A DNA stretch of 27,691 nt, from positions 1-27,691 of IMG/VR virus record IMGVR_UViG_3300028025_001434, one strand, 5' to 3'. The stretch's first letter is position 1, and every line of letters begins with the position of its first letter. Source of the DNA: a virus. Made by a program: the position numbers and the translations under genes. Of the stretch, positions 14,348 to 23,296 are shown piece by piece. The notes beneath the pieces were generated by a model, which saw only the letters and a program-made list of their open reading frames with translations, made no database searches and was not told where the DNA came from.

Positions 14348-15826
14348 ATGTACATCCCACTAAAACTACCACCAGGCATCTACAGAAACGGCACAGAGTA
14401 CCAAGCAGCAGGCCGCTGGTATGACGCGAATCTGGTGCGCTGGTACGAGAACACCCTGCGGCCTATGGGCGGCTGGAGGAAGCGCTCGGCAAGCCAGATG
14501 ACGGGTCTGTGCAGGGGTTTCATCACTTGGCGCAACAATAGTGGAGAGCGATTTATTGCTGCGGGTACGCAATCCAAGCTGTACGCCATGAATCAGGCTG
14601 GGACACTCAAAGAAATTACCCCTACCGGAATTGCTACTGGTGATGCTGATGCCACGATCAAGACCGGCTACGGATACAGCACCTATGGCTCATTTGCCTA
14701 TGGCGTGGCCAGACCTGATGTAGGAACACTTACACCGGCCACCACATGGAGCTTGGACACATGGGGCGAGTATCTGGTGGCCTGCTCAAGCACTGACGGC
14801 AAGCTCTACGAGTGGCAGCTTGGCTTTACAACGCCCACCTTGGCAGCGGCAATCACCAATGCCCCAACGGGTAACAAGGCTCTTTTGGTGACTGCCGAGC
14901 GCATTCTGTTTGCCCTTGGAGCTGGCGGCAATTCGCGCAGGGTGCAGTGGTCAGACCAAGAGGACAATACAGTCTGGACGCCACTGGCCACCAATCAGGC
15001 TGGTGACTATGACTTGGCCACAACAGGCACATTGATTGCCGGCAAGCGCGTCAAGGGCGTCAACCTGCTCTTTACAGATGTGGATGTCCACACGGCGACC
15101 TATATAGGCGCACCATTTGTTTATGGCTTTGAGAAGGCCGGATCTGGCTGCGGCCTGATCTCGGCTCAAGCTGTGGCTGCCATTGACACGGCGGCCATCT
15201 GGATGAGTAAGAGTGGCTTCTGGACATACGATGGCTACCTCAAGCCGCTGCCCAGCGATGTGTCGGATTATGTGTTCAGCAACATGAACTTCAACCAAGC
15301 ATCCAAGGTCTATGCCGTCCACAACAGCCAGTTTGGTGAGATCTGGTGGTACTACCCAAGCAGCGGCAGCAATGAGAATGACAGCTATGTCACCTACAAC
15401 TACCGCGAAAACCACTGGAATATTGGCTCATTGGCGCGTACCGCTGGCACTGATGCGGGTGTATTCACCAACCCACTGCTGGTTTCAGCCGATGGCTACA
15501 TCTACGAGCACGAAGTTGGCTTTGCCTACGACAGCGCCAGCATCTACGCTGAGTCTGGGCCAGTGCAGCTTGGCAACGGCGACAACCTCATGTCTGTGCG
15601 GCAGGTTGTCCCAGATGAGCAAACACTTGGCGAGGCGGTGGTTTCATTTAAGACCCGCAATTACCCCACGGGCGCTCAGTCCACCTTTGGGCCATACACG
15701 GCGGCCAACCCTACGGATGTCCGGTTTGTGGCGCGGCAGGTCAATGTCAAGGTGACGGGTGCGGTTTTGGCTGATTGGCGCATTGGGGTGATGCGGCTGG
15801 ATGCGGTGGCCAGCGGCAAGCGATGA
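14348..15826 (+). CDS. tail hub / packaged DNA stabilization protein (P22 gp10-like)
   Basis: This 492-residue protein is close in length to P22 gp10 (472). It begins with YIPLKLPPGIYRNGTEYQAA and RWYDANLVRWYENTLRPMGG, which are diagnostic of this family in environmental phages. The body shows repeated blades of a beta-propeller-like fold (TWGEYLVACSSTDGKLYEW, RRVQWSDQEDNTVW, YVTYNYRENHWNIG). It would plug the portal-adaptor complex and carry the fibres or needle. It follows the C1q-like gene by two bases and overlaps the gp13-like gene by ATGA. Confidence 0.88.
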   Translation: MYIPLKLPPGIYRNGTEYQAAGRWYDANLVRWYENTLRPMGGWRKRSASQMTGLCRGFITWRNNSGERFIAAGTQSKLYAMNQAGTLKEITPTGIATGDADATIKTGYGYSTYGSFAYGVARPDVGTLTPATTWSLDTWGEYLVACSSTDGKLYEWQLGFTTPTLAAAITNAPTGNKALLVTAERILFALGAGGNSRRVQWSDQEDNTVWTPLATNQAGDYDLATTGTLIAGKRVKGVNLLFTDVDVHTATYIGAPFVYGFEKAGSGCGLISAQAVAAIDTAAIWMSKSGFWTYDGYLKPLPSDVSDYVFSNMNFNQASKVYAVHNSQFGEIWWYYPSSGSNENDSYVTYNYRENHWNIGSLARTAGTDAGVFTNPLLVSADGYIYEHEVGFAYDSASIYAESGPVQLGNGDNLMSVRQVVPDEQTLGEAVVSFKTRNYPTGAQSTFGPYTAANPTDVRFVARQVNVKVTGAVLADWRIGVMRLDAVASGKR

Positions 15827-16191
15827 GTGATTTGGATCATTTGAAGAGACTGCGCCATCATGTGGAGGCTGCTTTAGAATACTCTGGAGGCACACATAAT
15901 TTTGACGATGTTGCCGAGATGGTGGGGGATCACAGATTGCAATTGTGGCCGGCCTCAAACTCGGTGGTATTGACAGAGATCATTGTCTATCCGCGACTCA
16001 AGAACTTGCATTACTTCTTGGCTGGTGGCGACCTAGATGAACTCTCACGGATGCGACCAATGATCGAATCCTGGGGCAAGTCGATTGGCTGCACCAGAGT
16101 GACTTTGGCAGGCCGCAAGGGCTGGGCAAAGACATTTTTAAAAGACGAAGGTTACAGGCCACAGTGGTCTGTACTTGCAAAGGAGTTGTAA
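15823..16191 (+). CDS. T7 gp13-like / GNAT-fold virion accessory protein
   Basis: I chose the ATG at 15823, which overlaps the tail-hub stop as ATGA; an upstream in-frame start would lie inside the tail-hub gene. The 122-residue product contains VVLTEIIVYPRLKNLHYFLA, then a DELSRMRPMIESWGKSIGC segment and RVTLAGRKGWAKTFLKDEGY. That beta-alpha-beta core with the GRKGWAKTF loop corresponds to the GNAT-like fold of the T7 gp13 type, involved in virion assembly rather than acetylation. No complete acetyl-CoA pocket motif is visible. Position before the internal virion proteins fits. Confidence 0.75.
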   Translation: MSDLDHLKRLRHHVEAALEYSGGTHNFDDVAEMVGDHRLQLWPASNSVVLTEIIVYPRLKNLHYFLAGGDLDELSRMRPMIESWGKSIGCTRVTLAGRKGWAKTFLKDEGYRPQWSVLAKEL

Positions 16192-17067
16192 ATGGCGACA
16201 ATTGACGAGTTATATCAGCAGTCCCTACTGGGTGATTTGCCGACTACCCTCACCCCGTACCAGCGGATCATGGGTCGGATGCCGCTACTTCAGAATCCAT
16301 ACGCCAACTCATCCTATGGCTCACTTGGCGGCTACAGTTCCAACATGGCCGGCAATGCGGCAGCGCCAAGAGCACTTGGCCAGCTCGGCTTTAGTGGTGG
16401 CGGCACTGGTGTTGATCAACCTCTAAACCAACAAATTGTTGATTTTTTTGCTAAAGAAACCGAAAACCAGCGCAATGACCGCATGGGTAAGTTCAACAGC
16501 ATTGCGCAAGGAGTTGTAAATTTTGCTGTCCCAGGTATGGGTTTGATTAATGCACTGCCAAGTTTCTTGTCAAGCGCAGCACTTGGCAGAGTAAATAACG
16601 CACTCAATCCTTCAGGTTTAGTTAACTATGCCCCTGTAGAAGATGCAATCCCTTCTTACACTCAGGCATACCAAGCTGCGCAAAGTTATGGCGGCGCATC
16701 AATGGCTGAACAACAAGCAATGAATGATGCAATTGCTGCGGCTGCTGATGCGGCTCAAGGCGCTGCTGTTGGAGGAGACATAGGCAGTATTTCAGACCAA
16801 AACACTGCTGGAGACGGCGGTGGTTATGGTGGCTACAGTGACGGCGGCGGCAGTGACAGCTTTGGCGGCGGCGAGTACAACATGGGCGGCCCTGTTGACC
16901 GAGTTGGTGGCCCTAACCCACCAGGCCCAGACGATGGCGCTGGCATGTTGCAGCTTGGCGAATATGTGATCAAAAAATCAGCGGTCAAGAAGTACGGACA
17001 AGGGCTGCTGGACATGATCAACGATGGCAAGATTCCTGCCAAAAAAATGAAATCTTTACTCGGATAA
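16192..17067 (+). CDS. internal virion protein candidate with C-terminal GEYVI motif
   Basis: This gene encodes 291 residues and starts immediately after the previous stop, with AAGGAG inside that gene's end. The N-terminal part is LYQQSLLGDLPTTLTPYQ followed by serine/glycine-rich sequence; a mid hydrophobic segment (about 105-125: GVVNFAVPGMGLINALPSF) could insert in membranes. A Gly-rich linker (about 205-235) leads to a C-terminal module with MLQLGEYVIKKSAVKKYGQG, which recurs at C-termini of phage ejection and tape-measure-like proteins. It is probably ejected with DNA; the precise role is inferred. Confidence 0.65.
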   Translation: MATIDELYQQSLLGDLPTTLTPYQRIMGRMPLLQNPYANSSYGSLGGYSSNMAGNAAAPRALGQLGFSGGGTGVDQPLNQQIVDFFAKETENQRNDRMGKFNSIAQGVVNFAVPGMGLINALPSFLSSAALGRVNNALNPSGLVNYAPVEDAIPSYTQAYQAAQSYGGASMAEQQAMNDAIAAAADAAQGAAVGGDIGSISDQNTAGDGGGYGGYSDGGGSDSFGGGEYNMGGPVDRVGGPNPPGPDDGAGMLQLGEYVIKKSAVKKYGQGLLDMINDGKIPAKKMKSLLG

Positions 17068-17077
17068 GGGGCGAAAA

Positions 17078-17830
17078 ATGTCTAAAGGTGGAAACCAAGT
17101 ATCAACGACTTCAATTGATCCACAGATCAAAGCTGCGTTTCTTCAAAACTTTGGTCAGGCTCAGGATGTTGCAGGGGCATTGCCCATCCAGCAGTTTGCT
17201 GGGTACAACCCGCTGTATCAGGCTGGTGAGGAGCAGATCGTCAACCAGTCCCTGACCCCGTTCACTGGGCAAGAAATTGGCGGGTTTATGAATCCGTACC
17301 AGCAGGAGGTCATTGACCGAAGCCTTGGCGACATTGAGGCCAGCCGCCAGATGGCCGACCTCAGAGATCGTCAGGCTGCCACACAAGCCAGAGCCTTTGG
17401 TGGCTCACGCCAAGGCGTGCAGTCTTCACTCACCAATGCCGCTGCACTCAAGCAAGCCGCTGACCTGTCAGCAAACTTGCGCAATCAAGGCTTTGGTCAA
17501 GCGACTCAGTTGGCTCAGTACGCCCGTGGACAAAACCTCCAAGGCGGCCAGAATGTGCTGGCCTTGGGTGGTGCGCGTCAGGCTTTTGAGCAGCAACAGC
17601 TTGATGCCATCCGCAACATCGGCCTGCAACGCCTTGGTGTTGTGCAGTCGGCACTTGGTGCAAGCCCTGCCAACTTGGGCGGCAGTGTATCAACCCCGTA
17701 CACGCAAAATCGTGGCGCTGGTCTTTTGGGCGGTGCTCTGGCTGGCTCTCAGTTGGCTGGCCTGACTGGCGGCGCGATCAGTGGCGGTGCTGGTGCTGGC
17801 CTTGGCGCATTGCTTGGTCTGTTTGGTTAA
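17078..17830 (+). CDS. internal virion / ejection protein candidate
   Basis: This gene encodes 250 residues, alanine-, glutamine- and glycine-rich. The N-terminal region SKGGNQVSTTSIDPQIKAAF and the FMNPYQQEVIDRSLGDIEAS segment (about 70-92) are conserved in ejection proteins of related podoviruses. A long amphipathic helical body follows, and the last 35 residues are Gly/Ala/Leu-rich and hydrophobic (LLGGALAGSQLAGLTGGAIS), suitable for membrane insertion. AAGGGG precedes the start. It is one of five consecutive large virion genes. Confidence 0.7.
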   Translation: MSKGGNQVSTTSIDPQIKAAFLQNFGQAQDVAGALPIQQFAGYNPLYQAGEEQIVNQSLTPFTGQEIGGFMNPYQQEVIDRSLGDIEASRQMADLRDRQAATQARAFGGSRQGVQSSLTNAAALKQAADLSANLRNQGFGQATQLAQYARGQNLQGGQNVLALGGARQAFEQQQLDAIRNIGLQRLGVVQSALGASPANLGGSVSTPYTQNRGAGLLGGALAGSQLAGLTGGAISGGAGAGLGALLGLFG

Positions 17831-17839
17831 GGAATAAAA

Positions 17840-19273
17840 ATGGCAACGCAATTTGACTTCTCAAACATCGGCAGCATTTTCGGCGGCGGCATGGGCGGCA
17901 CGCCAACTGGTCTTGATGCGCTGCTAAGTGAAGACCAGCGCAAACTCATGGGCCGCAACGCTGCCCTGTCAGCGGCGGCTGCACTGCTGCAAGCCAGTGG
18001 CCGCAGCACCACCCCCATCGGCCTTGGGCAAGCCCTTGGCTCGGCACTGCAAGCTGGCCAGCAGGGCTACCAACAGGCGCGTGCTGGGTCGGTGCAGGAT
18101 CTGTTGCTTAATCAGAAGTTGGATGAGGCTAAACGAGCCGAGCAATTGAGAAAGCAAATTGCAGATGTTATGACCACTGCGCCACAGCCATTGAACACGG
18201 CTCAAGCCGCATTGGCAGCACCAGGCATGCCGCTTGGCCCAACTATTCAGCGTGCTGAGTTGATGGACTCCATGCCACAACCAACAGCCAATGAATTAAA
18301 GGCCAATCAGTACCAAACAATTGCCGACATTTATGCGGCGCAGGGCAAGTCTGAAGATGCCAAGCGTTACCAAGAGATTGCAGAAAGACTTAACCCACGG
18401 CCTGAAGTTACGGGCCAGCCATTTGAGGTGACTGATGCCACTGGCAAACCATTGCTGGTGCAACAGATGAAGTCTGGTGCTTTGCAAACCTTGCAAGGTT
18501 TTGGCCCTAAGCGTGAAGTTGTTTTGCAGAGTCTCGGTGGCCGCACAGTGGCCATCAACAAGTCTGCACTTAAAGGTGGTGAGTCTTTCGCCATAACGAT
18601 GACACCAAGCGAAGAGGCAAACTTGCGTATAGCCCAAGGCAATTTGAATGTGGCCCAAGGCGGTCTTGGTTTGCGTCAAGCTGAATTTAATCGTGGTGCT
18701 TTTGACCGAGTCGAGACACCGGAGGGGTTTGTCAACATTCCCAAGGCTGGTGGGCCTGCTGTACCTATCATGGGGCCAGGTGGTACGCAGTTGAAGGGTG
18801 TTGGTGGACAGCCAACAGAGGGCCAAGCAAATGCCGCTGGCTTTGCTCAGCGTATGGAGTTAGCGCAAAGCATTTTTGCGCGTCTGCCAGCAGGCTCACA
18901 GCCTGGGGCTGGAACTCGGATCGCCGAGGCAGTCCCATTTGTTGGTGGTGCATTGGCCCGTTCTGGTCAAAGCGCAGATACCCAGATGTATGACCAAGCA
19001 GCGCAAGATTGGATTCGCGCCAAGCTGCGTAAAGAATCTGGTGCTGCAATTGGCGTGGATGAGGCGCGGCAGGAGTACGCAACCTACTTTCCGATGGTGG
19101 GTGATACAGATGAAAAGATTAGGCAAAAAGCAGAGGCTCGGCGCGTGGTCACTGAGAGCATGCAAAAAGCTGCTGGTAAAGCGTATACGCCATATGTCGC
19201 ACCAGTGCAGCCAGGTCAATTGCGTCCAACCGATATTCAAAACATCATTGATTCTTACAACCGGAGTCGCTAA
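17840..19273 (+). CDS. internal virion / ejection protein candidate
   Basis: This gene encodes 477 residues. A Gly/Ala-rich N-terminus (about 1-75) is followed by an AGQQGYQQARAGSVQDLLLN helix and a long soluble region with NELKANQYQTIADIYAAQGK. Near the C-terminus the segment AAQDWIRAKLRKESGAAIGV (about 390-410) with a further YFPMVGDTDEKIRQKAEARR is a widespread signature of phage ejection proteins. It ends with helical sequence. AAGGA precedes the ATG. Probable co-ejection with DNA is inferred from family and position. Confidence 0.75.
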   Translation: MATQFDFSNIGSIFGGGMGGTPTGLDALLSEDQRKLMGRNAALSAAAALLQASGRSTTPIGLGQALGSALQAGQQGYQQARAGSVQDLLLNQKLDEAKRAEQLRKQIADVMTTAPQPLNTAQAALAAPGMPLGPTIQRAELMDSMPQPTANELKANQYQTIADIYAAQGKSEDAKRYQEIAERLNPRPEVTGQPFEVTDATGKPLLVQQMKSGALQTLQGFGPKREVVLQSLGGRTVAINKSALKGGESFAITMTPSEEANLRIAQGNLNVAQGGLGLRQAEFNRGAFDRVETPEGFVNIPKAGGPAVPIMGPGGTQLKGVGGQPTEGQANAAGFAQRMELAQSIFARLPAGSQPGAGTRIAEAVPFVGGALARSGQSADTQMYDQAAQDWIRAKLRKESGAAIGVDEARQEYATYFPMVGDTDEKIRQKAEARRVVTESMQKAAGKAYTPYVAPVQPGQLRPTDIQNIIDSYNRSR

Positions 19274-21127
19274 ATGGCCGACATGAATGAAGTCTATGAC
19301 GCGCTGCGCAAAGCTAATGCTGCCGGCGATGTTGAGTCGGTGGGCAAGCTGATTGCCTACATCAACTCACAGGCAGCACCATTACCAGCGCCAGCGCAAG
19401 CCCCAAGCACACTTGGCCGTGAAGCTGGCTTGGCTGTGCGCCCGTTAGCTCAAACTGTTATGACCGCTGGTGGCCTGCTGCCTATGGTTGTTGATCCTTT
19501 GGTGAACTTCTTCAACTTGGCCGCCGGCACGAATGCGCCGACCATGACACGGGCCACAGAAACCAACCTCAGAGCCATGGGTTTCCCAGAGCCAAGGACA
19601 GCGCAAGAGCGCGTAGTCCAAGACATCACTGGCGCTGGTTACGGCACGGCTGGTGTGGCCAAGGTCGCTGGGACAGTCGCGCCCATGCTGCCGGAGATGG
19701 GCCGCAATGTCGCGCAGTTCTTTGCCCAAAGCCCACGGGCGCAGACGGCTGCTGCCTTGGCTGCCTCTACCGCTGGCGGCATGCTGCGCGAGGGTGGCGC
19801 ACCTCCATCCCTCCAGCTTGGCGGGGCTATGCTGGCCGGCATGGCCGCACCTGGTGGCCCAACCTTATCAACTACTCAGCGTGCATTGGCCGCACCCAAG
19901 GCGCTGGTGCAGCCCTTCACTCAACAAGGCCGCGAGGTCATGGTCGGCAATGTGCTGCGCAATGTCGCAACAGATCCAGAACGAGCCATTGCCAACTTGC
20001 AGGCCGCAAGGCCAACAGTGCCAGGTGTGCAATTGACCACTGCCGCCGGAGCGCGTGACCCAGGTCTGGCCGGCCTTGAGGGGCCATTGCGGTCTGCAAC
20101 ATTTGACCCGTCCAACCTGTTTGGAGCCAGACTGTCTGCCAACCAGCAGGCTTTGTTTGATGCTTTTCAGCGTACTGCTGGCCGACCTGGCTCTATCCCT
20201 TATGCCGAGGCCAAGCGATCCAGCATCACAGCGCCAATGCGTGAGCAGGCATTTTTGAACGCGCCACCTGTATCCGCGATGCCAGTGGCCGCAGCGATTC
20301 AGGGCATCACCAGCAATCCGGCAACCCAGCGCCAAACAGTTGACCAAGCCATGAAGTATGTGTCCGACCTGCTGGCCAAACGCGTAGACCCTGAGACGGG
20401 AACGATTGACCCGATGGCACTGTACGGCGTGCGCAAGGACATCACCGATGCGATGGCCGGCAAGCTGTCCGGCGACTTGGCCAACCTGCGCTTGGCGCGT
20501 GGACAGTTGGCCGACTTGCTACCCGTCATTGACCGGACTATTGAGTCTGGTGCGCCAGGATTCAGCAAGTACATGGAGCAGTTTGCCAAGTCATCAAAGC
20601 CGATTGACCAGATGGAATTACTGCAAGCGATCCAGAGCAAGGTCACGACAGGCCAGCCCAACATAATGACGGGTGAGCCTGTACTGGCGGCGGCTGCACT
20701 GCGCAGGCAGTTGGCGGCCAAGCGGGAAGAGCTTGGCACTGATCTGTCACCGGCTGCACAGAGAAAAATTGACAACATCATCAATGAGATCAACCGAGGC
20801 CAAGCGTCAACAGCGCCAGGTGTTCGCGCACCAGGCTCAAACACTTTCCAGAACATGAGCATGGGCAACCTGATTGGCCGAGTGTTCAGCGAGTCGATGG
20901 CCGACAACACAACGCTGCGCACCATGACCCGACCATTGGATTGGTTGTACAAGTTGCCCGACCAGCAGGTGCAGAATCTCTTGGTTGAGGCTATGCTTGA
21001 CCCGCAGCTTGCCGCATCGATGATGAGCAAGGCAAACATGATGAAGGTCGAGCCGCTGGCCAAGTCACTGCGCAAGAAGGCCGAGGAACTTGGCTACGGC
21101 TCAATCATTGGCGCGACACCGGAGTAA
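19274..21127 (+). CDS. large internal virion protein
   Basis: This 617-residue protein begins on the base after the previous stop, with GGAG seven bases upstream. The N-terminal helix DMNEVYDALRKANAAGDVES matches a common start of ejected virion proteins. A membrane-like region (about 60-80: LAQTVMTAGGLLPMVVDPLV) and a Gly/Ala-rich stretch (about 155-200) precede a long soluble helical domain containing YGVRKDITDAMAGKLSGDLA and LNNI-type helices near 480-500. Its length and composition suit a protein that lines the ejection channel. No enzymatic motif is visible. Confidence 0.75.
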   Translation: MADMNEVYDALRKANAAGDVESVGKLIAYINSQAAPLPAPAQAPSTLGREAGLAVRPLAQTVMTAGGLLPMVVDPLVNFFNLAAGTNAPTMTRATETNLRAMGFPEPRTAQERVVQDITGAGYGTAGVAKVAGTVAPMLPEMGRNVAQFFAQSPRAQTAAALAASTAGGMLREGGAPPSLQLGGAMLAGMAAPGGPTLSTTQRALAAPKALVQPFTQQGREVMVGNVLRNVATDPERAIANLQAARPTVPGVQLTTAAGARDPGLAGLEGPLRSATFDPSNLFGARLSANQQALFDAFQRTAGRPGSIPYAEAKRSSITAPMREQAFLNAPPVSAMPVAAAIQGITSNPATQRQTVDQAMKYVSDLLAKRVDPETGTIDPMALYGVRKDITDAMAGKLSGDLANLRLARGQLADLLPVIDRTIESGAPGFSKYMEQFAKSSKPIDQMELLQAIQSKVTTGQPNIMTGEPVLAAAALRRQLAAKREELGTDLSPAAQRKIDNIINEINRGQASTAPGVRAPGSNTFQNMSMGNLIGRVFSESMADNTTLRTMTRPLDWLYKLPDQQVQNLLVEAMLDPQLAASMMSKANMMKVEPLAKSLRKKAEELGYGSIIGATPE

Positions 21128-21130
21128 AAC

Positions 21131-22600
21131 ATGGCCCTGCTTGATGACGAAGAGTTGTTGCCATTCTTTGGCAACCCCAACATCCAGCGCCAAGGTGCAA
21201 GGGCCAGAGCCTTGGCCGCGCAGCGTGATGTCAATACACTGCCTGACCCGCGCACCTATGCTGCCGTCTCTGGCCTGCTTGGTACTGCCCCTGACCAGAT
21301 GGGTTTCAGTGTTCTGAATCCTCAGTATGAGTCGATCATGCAGACCGCCCGTCCGGCCTTTGCTACCGGCACGGCATTGGGTGTTGCTCCATTGGCAAGG
21401 GTATTCCAAGCCCCAGCAATGGCACTTGGCCGCGCTGGTGAACGCATGGCCGAAAGGGTTGTGCCTCAGATCATGCAGCGTGGCGGCTTGCCGGCTGATC
21501 TATTGCAGGGCATGGCGCAGGGCAGCCGGTCAAATGTCTATTTGCCAAGCACTCCATTAAAACCAAATCCCGAAGTTGGTACTCGGTACGACCGAGATTT
21601 TATGGGTGGACTTGCACCAAAGACGCCAGTAAAGCTGGAAGACTATCAAGGCGCTGGACTCATGGTTATGCCGTGGGATAGCACAAGCAGGAACTACAAA
21701 ATTTCCGGCGTATCAGGAGAAACATTCCCGTCTCCAATCATTACTCATGGAGGCCAAGATTACGCCCGTGACTTGGCCCATATGCAACAAGGAATCGGCG
21801 GGGCTTCTGGTCTTTCCATTGCCAAACGAATCAGGGATCGTGACAAAATTGCGCGTCAAGAAAATATCATGGCTGGCGGCACTGGAGAAATTCTTCATCT
21901 CCCAATTACGATGGGCGCTGGATCTGAAAACTTCAGTGTCATGCCGGCTCAAGGTTTGCTGCAACTTCTTGACATGCGGCAACTGTCCAAAAAACAAGTT
22001 GGCAACCTTGATGAATCCATCCGCAATTTTAAAATTGCAAAAGGCTCTGGAGAAAAAAGAAAAATCACAACGCCATTTGAAAACTTTGCTGGGCTGACCT
22101 CAGAAGAAGGCCGCATCCAATTGATGACCGGTGAGGGCATAAAAGGCACTGCTGGAGAATTGCGCAAAGCAATGGTAGATCGCTTGACCACAAAGGGCAA
22201 TCAGGAATTGCTTGGATTCAATGCAGAAGACTTATCTGCTGCATTAACTGACCCTGCCCTTGCTGGTGTGCCAAAGGGATATGTCGGCAACACAGTTCTG
22301 ATGACCGACCCTCTCGGTATGCACTTGAGGCCATCGTCAAACCCATCGTACAACACAGACTTCACGGCTCAATATCTTGGGACACTTGGACAAAGCGTTC
22401 CAATTGAAGCCCTGAAGCCTGGTCTGATGTCATCATTGATGAATCAATTCTCAAAGAAAAAAGGCGATGTCCGAAACATGGCACTTGGTGCTTTGGAAAA
22501 GCGTAAAGAAGGCATATCAACAATGGTCGATCAACAGATGATTGACAACTACTACAAGTACCTTGAGCAGCAAAGAAATCTTGGCTTATTAGGTAATTGA
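21131..22600 (+). CDS. mosaic virion protein, possible polyvalent ejected effector
   Basis: This gene encodes 489 residues. The N-terminal ~140 residues resemble neighbouring virion proteins (DDEELLPFFGNPNIQRQGAR; a hydrophobic Ala-rich segment near 80-110) and are GC-rich (62-63 percent in two sampled lines). From about residue 145 the composition falls (45, 43 and 35 percent in later lines), and the sequence becomes a different type of domain with YKISGVSGETFPSPIITHGG, DYARDLAHMQQ and a lysine-rich GSGEKRKITTPFENFAG segment. That resembles large polyvalent protein domains carried by phages, some of which are toxins or modifying enzymes, but no catalytic residues can be named. It is the last gene of the virion operon, a site where effector domains are often swapped. 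Confidence 0.65.
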   Translation: MALLDDEELLPFFGNPNIQRQGARARALAAQRDVNTLPDPRTYAAVSGLLGTAPDQMGFSVLNPQYESIMQTARPAFATGTALGVAPLARVFQAPAMALGRAGERMAERVVPQIMQRGGLPADLLQGMAQGSRSNVYLPSTPLKPNPEVGTRYDRDFMGGLAPKTPVKLEDYQGAGLMVMPWDSTSRNYKISGVSGETFPSPIITHGGQDYARDLAHMQQGIGGASGLSIAKRIRDRDKIARQENIMAGGTGEILHLPITMGAGSENFSVMPAQGLLQLLDMRQLSKKQVGNLDESIRNFKIAKGSGEKRKITTPFENFAGLTSEEGRIQLMTGEGIKGTAGELRKAMVDRLTTKGNQELLGFNAEDLSAALTDPALAGVPKGYVGNTVLMTDPLGMHLRPSSNPSYNTDFTAQYLGTLGQSVPIEALKPGLMSSLMNQFSKKKGDVRNMALGALEKRKEGISTMVDQQMIDNYYKYLEQQRNLGLLGN

Positions 22601-22756
22601 TTCATCCATGTCAATGGACATCAATTGAGATTGAAGCGCAGCAATTGCGTCTTGCAAGAAGATGACAAAGTCAACATCATCAGATTTAAGCAAGTCACGC
22701 GAAATCTTTAGGTCAATTGCGCCAGAGTCTTGCCGTGTAATTTTAATTTCTTTCAT
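22589..22756 (-). CDS. small acidic protein, last gene of minus-strand operon
   Basis: This 55-residue protein begins MKEIKITRQDSGAIDLKISR and ends in a short acidic helix (LMSIDMDESIT). The start overlaps the stop of the gene upstream on the minus strand as ATGA. Its last 12 bases run antisense into the 3' end of the virion operon. A beta-hairpin then helix layout is likely; I do not recognise the family. Its lower GC content and strict coupling argue that it is real despite its length. Confidence 0.6.
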   Translation of the reverse strand: MKEIKITRQDSGAIDLKISRDLLKSDDVDFVIFLQDAIAALQSQLMSIDMDESIT

Positions 22757-23133
22757 CTCATCCCCCCAAAAAATGCTGCTGTCAGTGGGTCGATCTTGAT
22801 CTTTCGATTCCTCTGGCGGCGGCGTGCATTTAAAAAGTCCTTGTCATCTGCGCTCATCTTGTGGCGCTTTTTGCGCATGCGCTCGGCGGCTGTAAACGAT
22901 AGCGGCCTTGGTGCATCTGGCTCACTGCCCAGCGTCAGCAAGGCCGTGGTCATGTTGCCGGACTTCTCATACCCATGCACCCGCACCACCTTGGCCTTGC
23001 GCAGTGCGCGAACATTGTCGTATGCGGTGGCCAAGGCGCAGGGCAGACGCACAGCGATCTCGGCCACACTCAACGGGCCAATGCTCAGCAGCCGGATGAT
23101 GGCGGCTCTATAGACCGGCTTTAGACCGCGCAT
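22753..23133 (-). CDS. winged-helix-like DNA-binding protein
   Basis: I chose the ATG at 23133, preceded by TAGGATGCAAG, over an earlier in-frame ATG at 23220 that would overlap the upstream gene further. The 126-residue product contains RAAIIRLLSIGPLSVAEIAV followed by ATAYDNVRALRKAKVVRVHG, a winged helix-turn-helix of the MarR/IclR-like type (about residues 9-55). The C-terminal half is basic (AERMRKKRHKM and RRRQRNRKIK) and could contact nucleic acid. It overlaps the upstream gene by 26 bases. It could regulate early or late phage genes; target unknown. Confidence 0.72.
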   Translation of the reverse strand: MRGLKPVYRAAIIRLLSIGPLSVAEIAVRLPCALATAYDNVRALRKAKVVRVHGYEKSGNMTTALLTLGSEPDAPRPLSFTAAERMRKKRHKMSADDKDFLNARRRQRNRKIKIDPLTAAFFGGMR

Positions 23134-23296
23134 CTTGCATCCTACGGGTGTACTCACGGCGCAGCATGGCACGCACCACGAAAGCCCTTGTGTGGGCGTC
23201 TTCCGGTATCGCATGGCCATAGCACTCTGGACTGAGTAGATCGTCCATCAGTTCAATGGCGGCCACCAGCGCTGGCTCAAGGACTGGCTCACTCAT
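23108..23296 (-). CDS. small protein of the minus-strand operon
   Basis: This 62-residue protein has an acidic N-terminal half (PVLEPALVAAIELMDDLLSP) and a basic C-terminal helix (VVRAMLRREYTRRMQDARSK). The start overlaps the upstream stop as ATGA, with GAGAAACT just before it. It has no recognised domain; the bipolar charge suggests a small adaptor, antirepressor or inhibitor, which is speculation. Confidence 0.65.
   Translation of the reverse strand: MSEPVLEPALVAAIELMDDLLSPECYGHAIPEDAHTRAFVVRAMLRREYTRRMQDARSKAGL

Noticed and set aside
20299-21075. A 258-codon minus frame opposite the large virion protein
   Set aside because: It has no ribosome site or family motif and mirrors codon bias of the plus gene.
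22600-22640. Short inverted repeat ATGTC-AATG-GACAT after the virion operon
   Set aside because: Weak stem with no T tract, lying within the antisense 55-residue gene.
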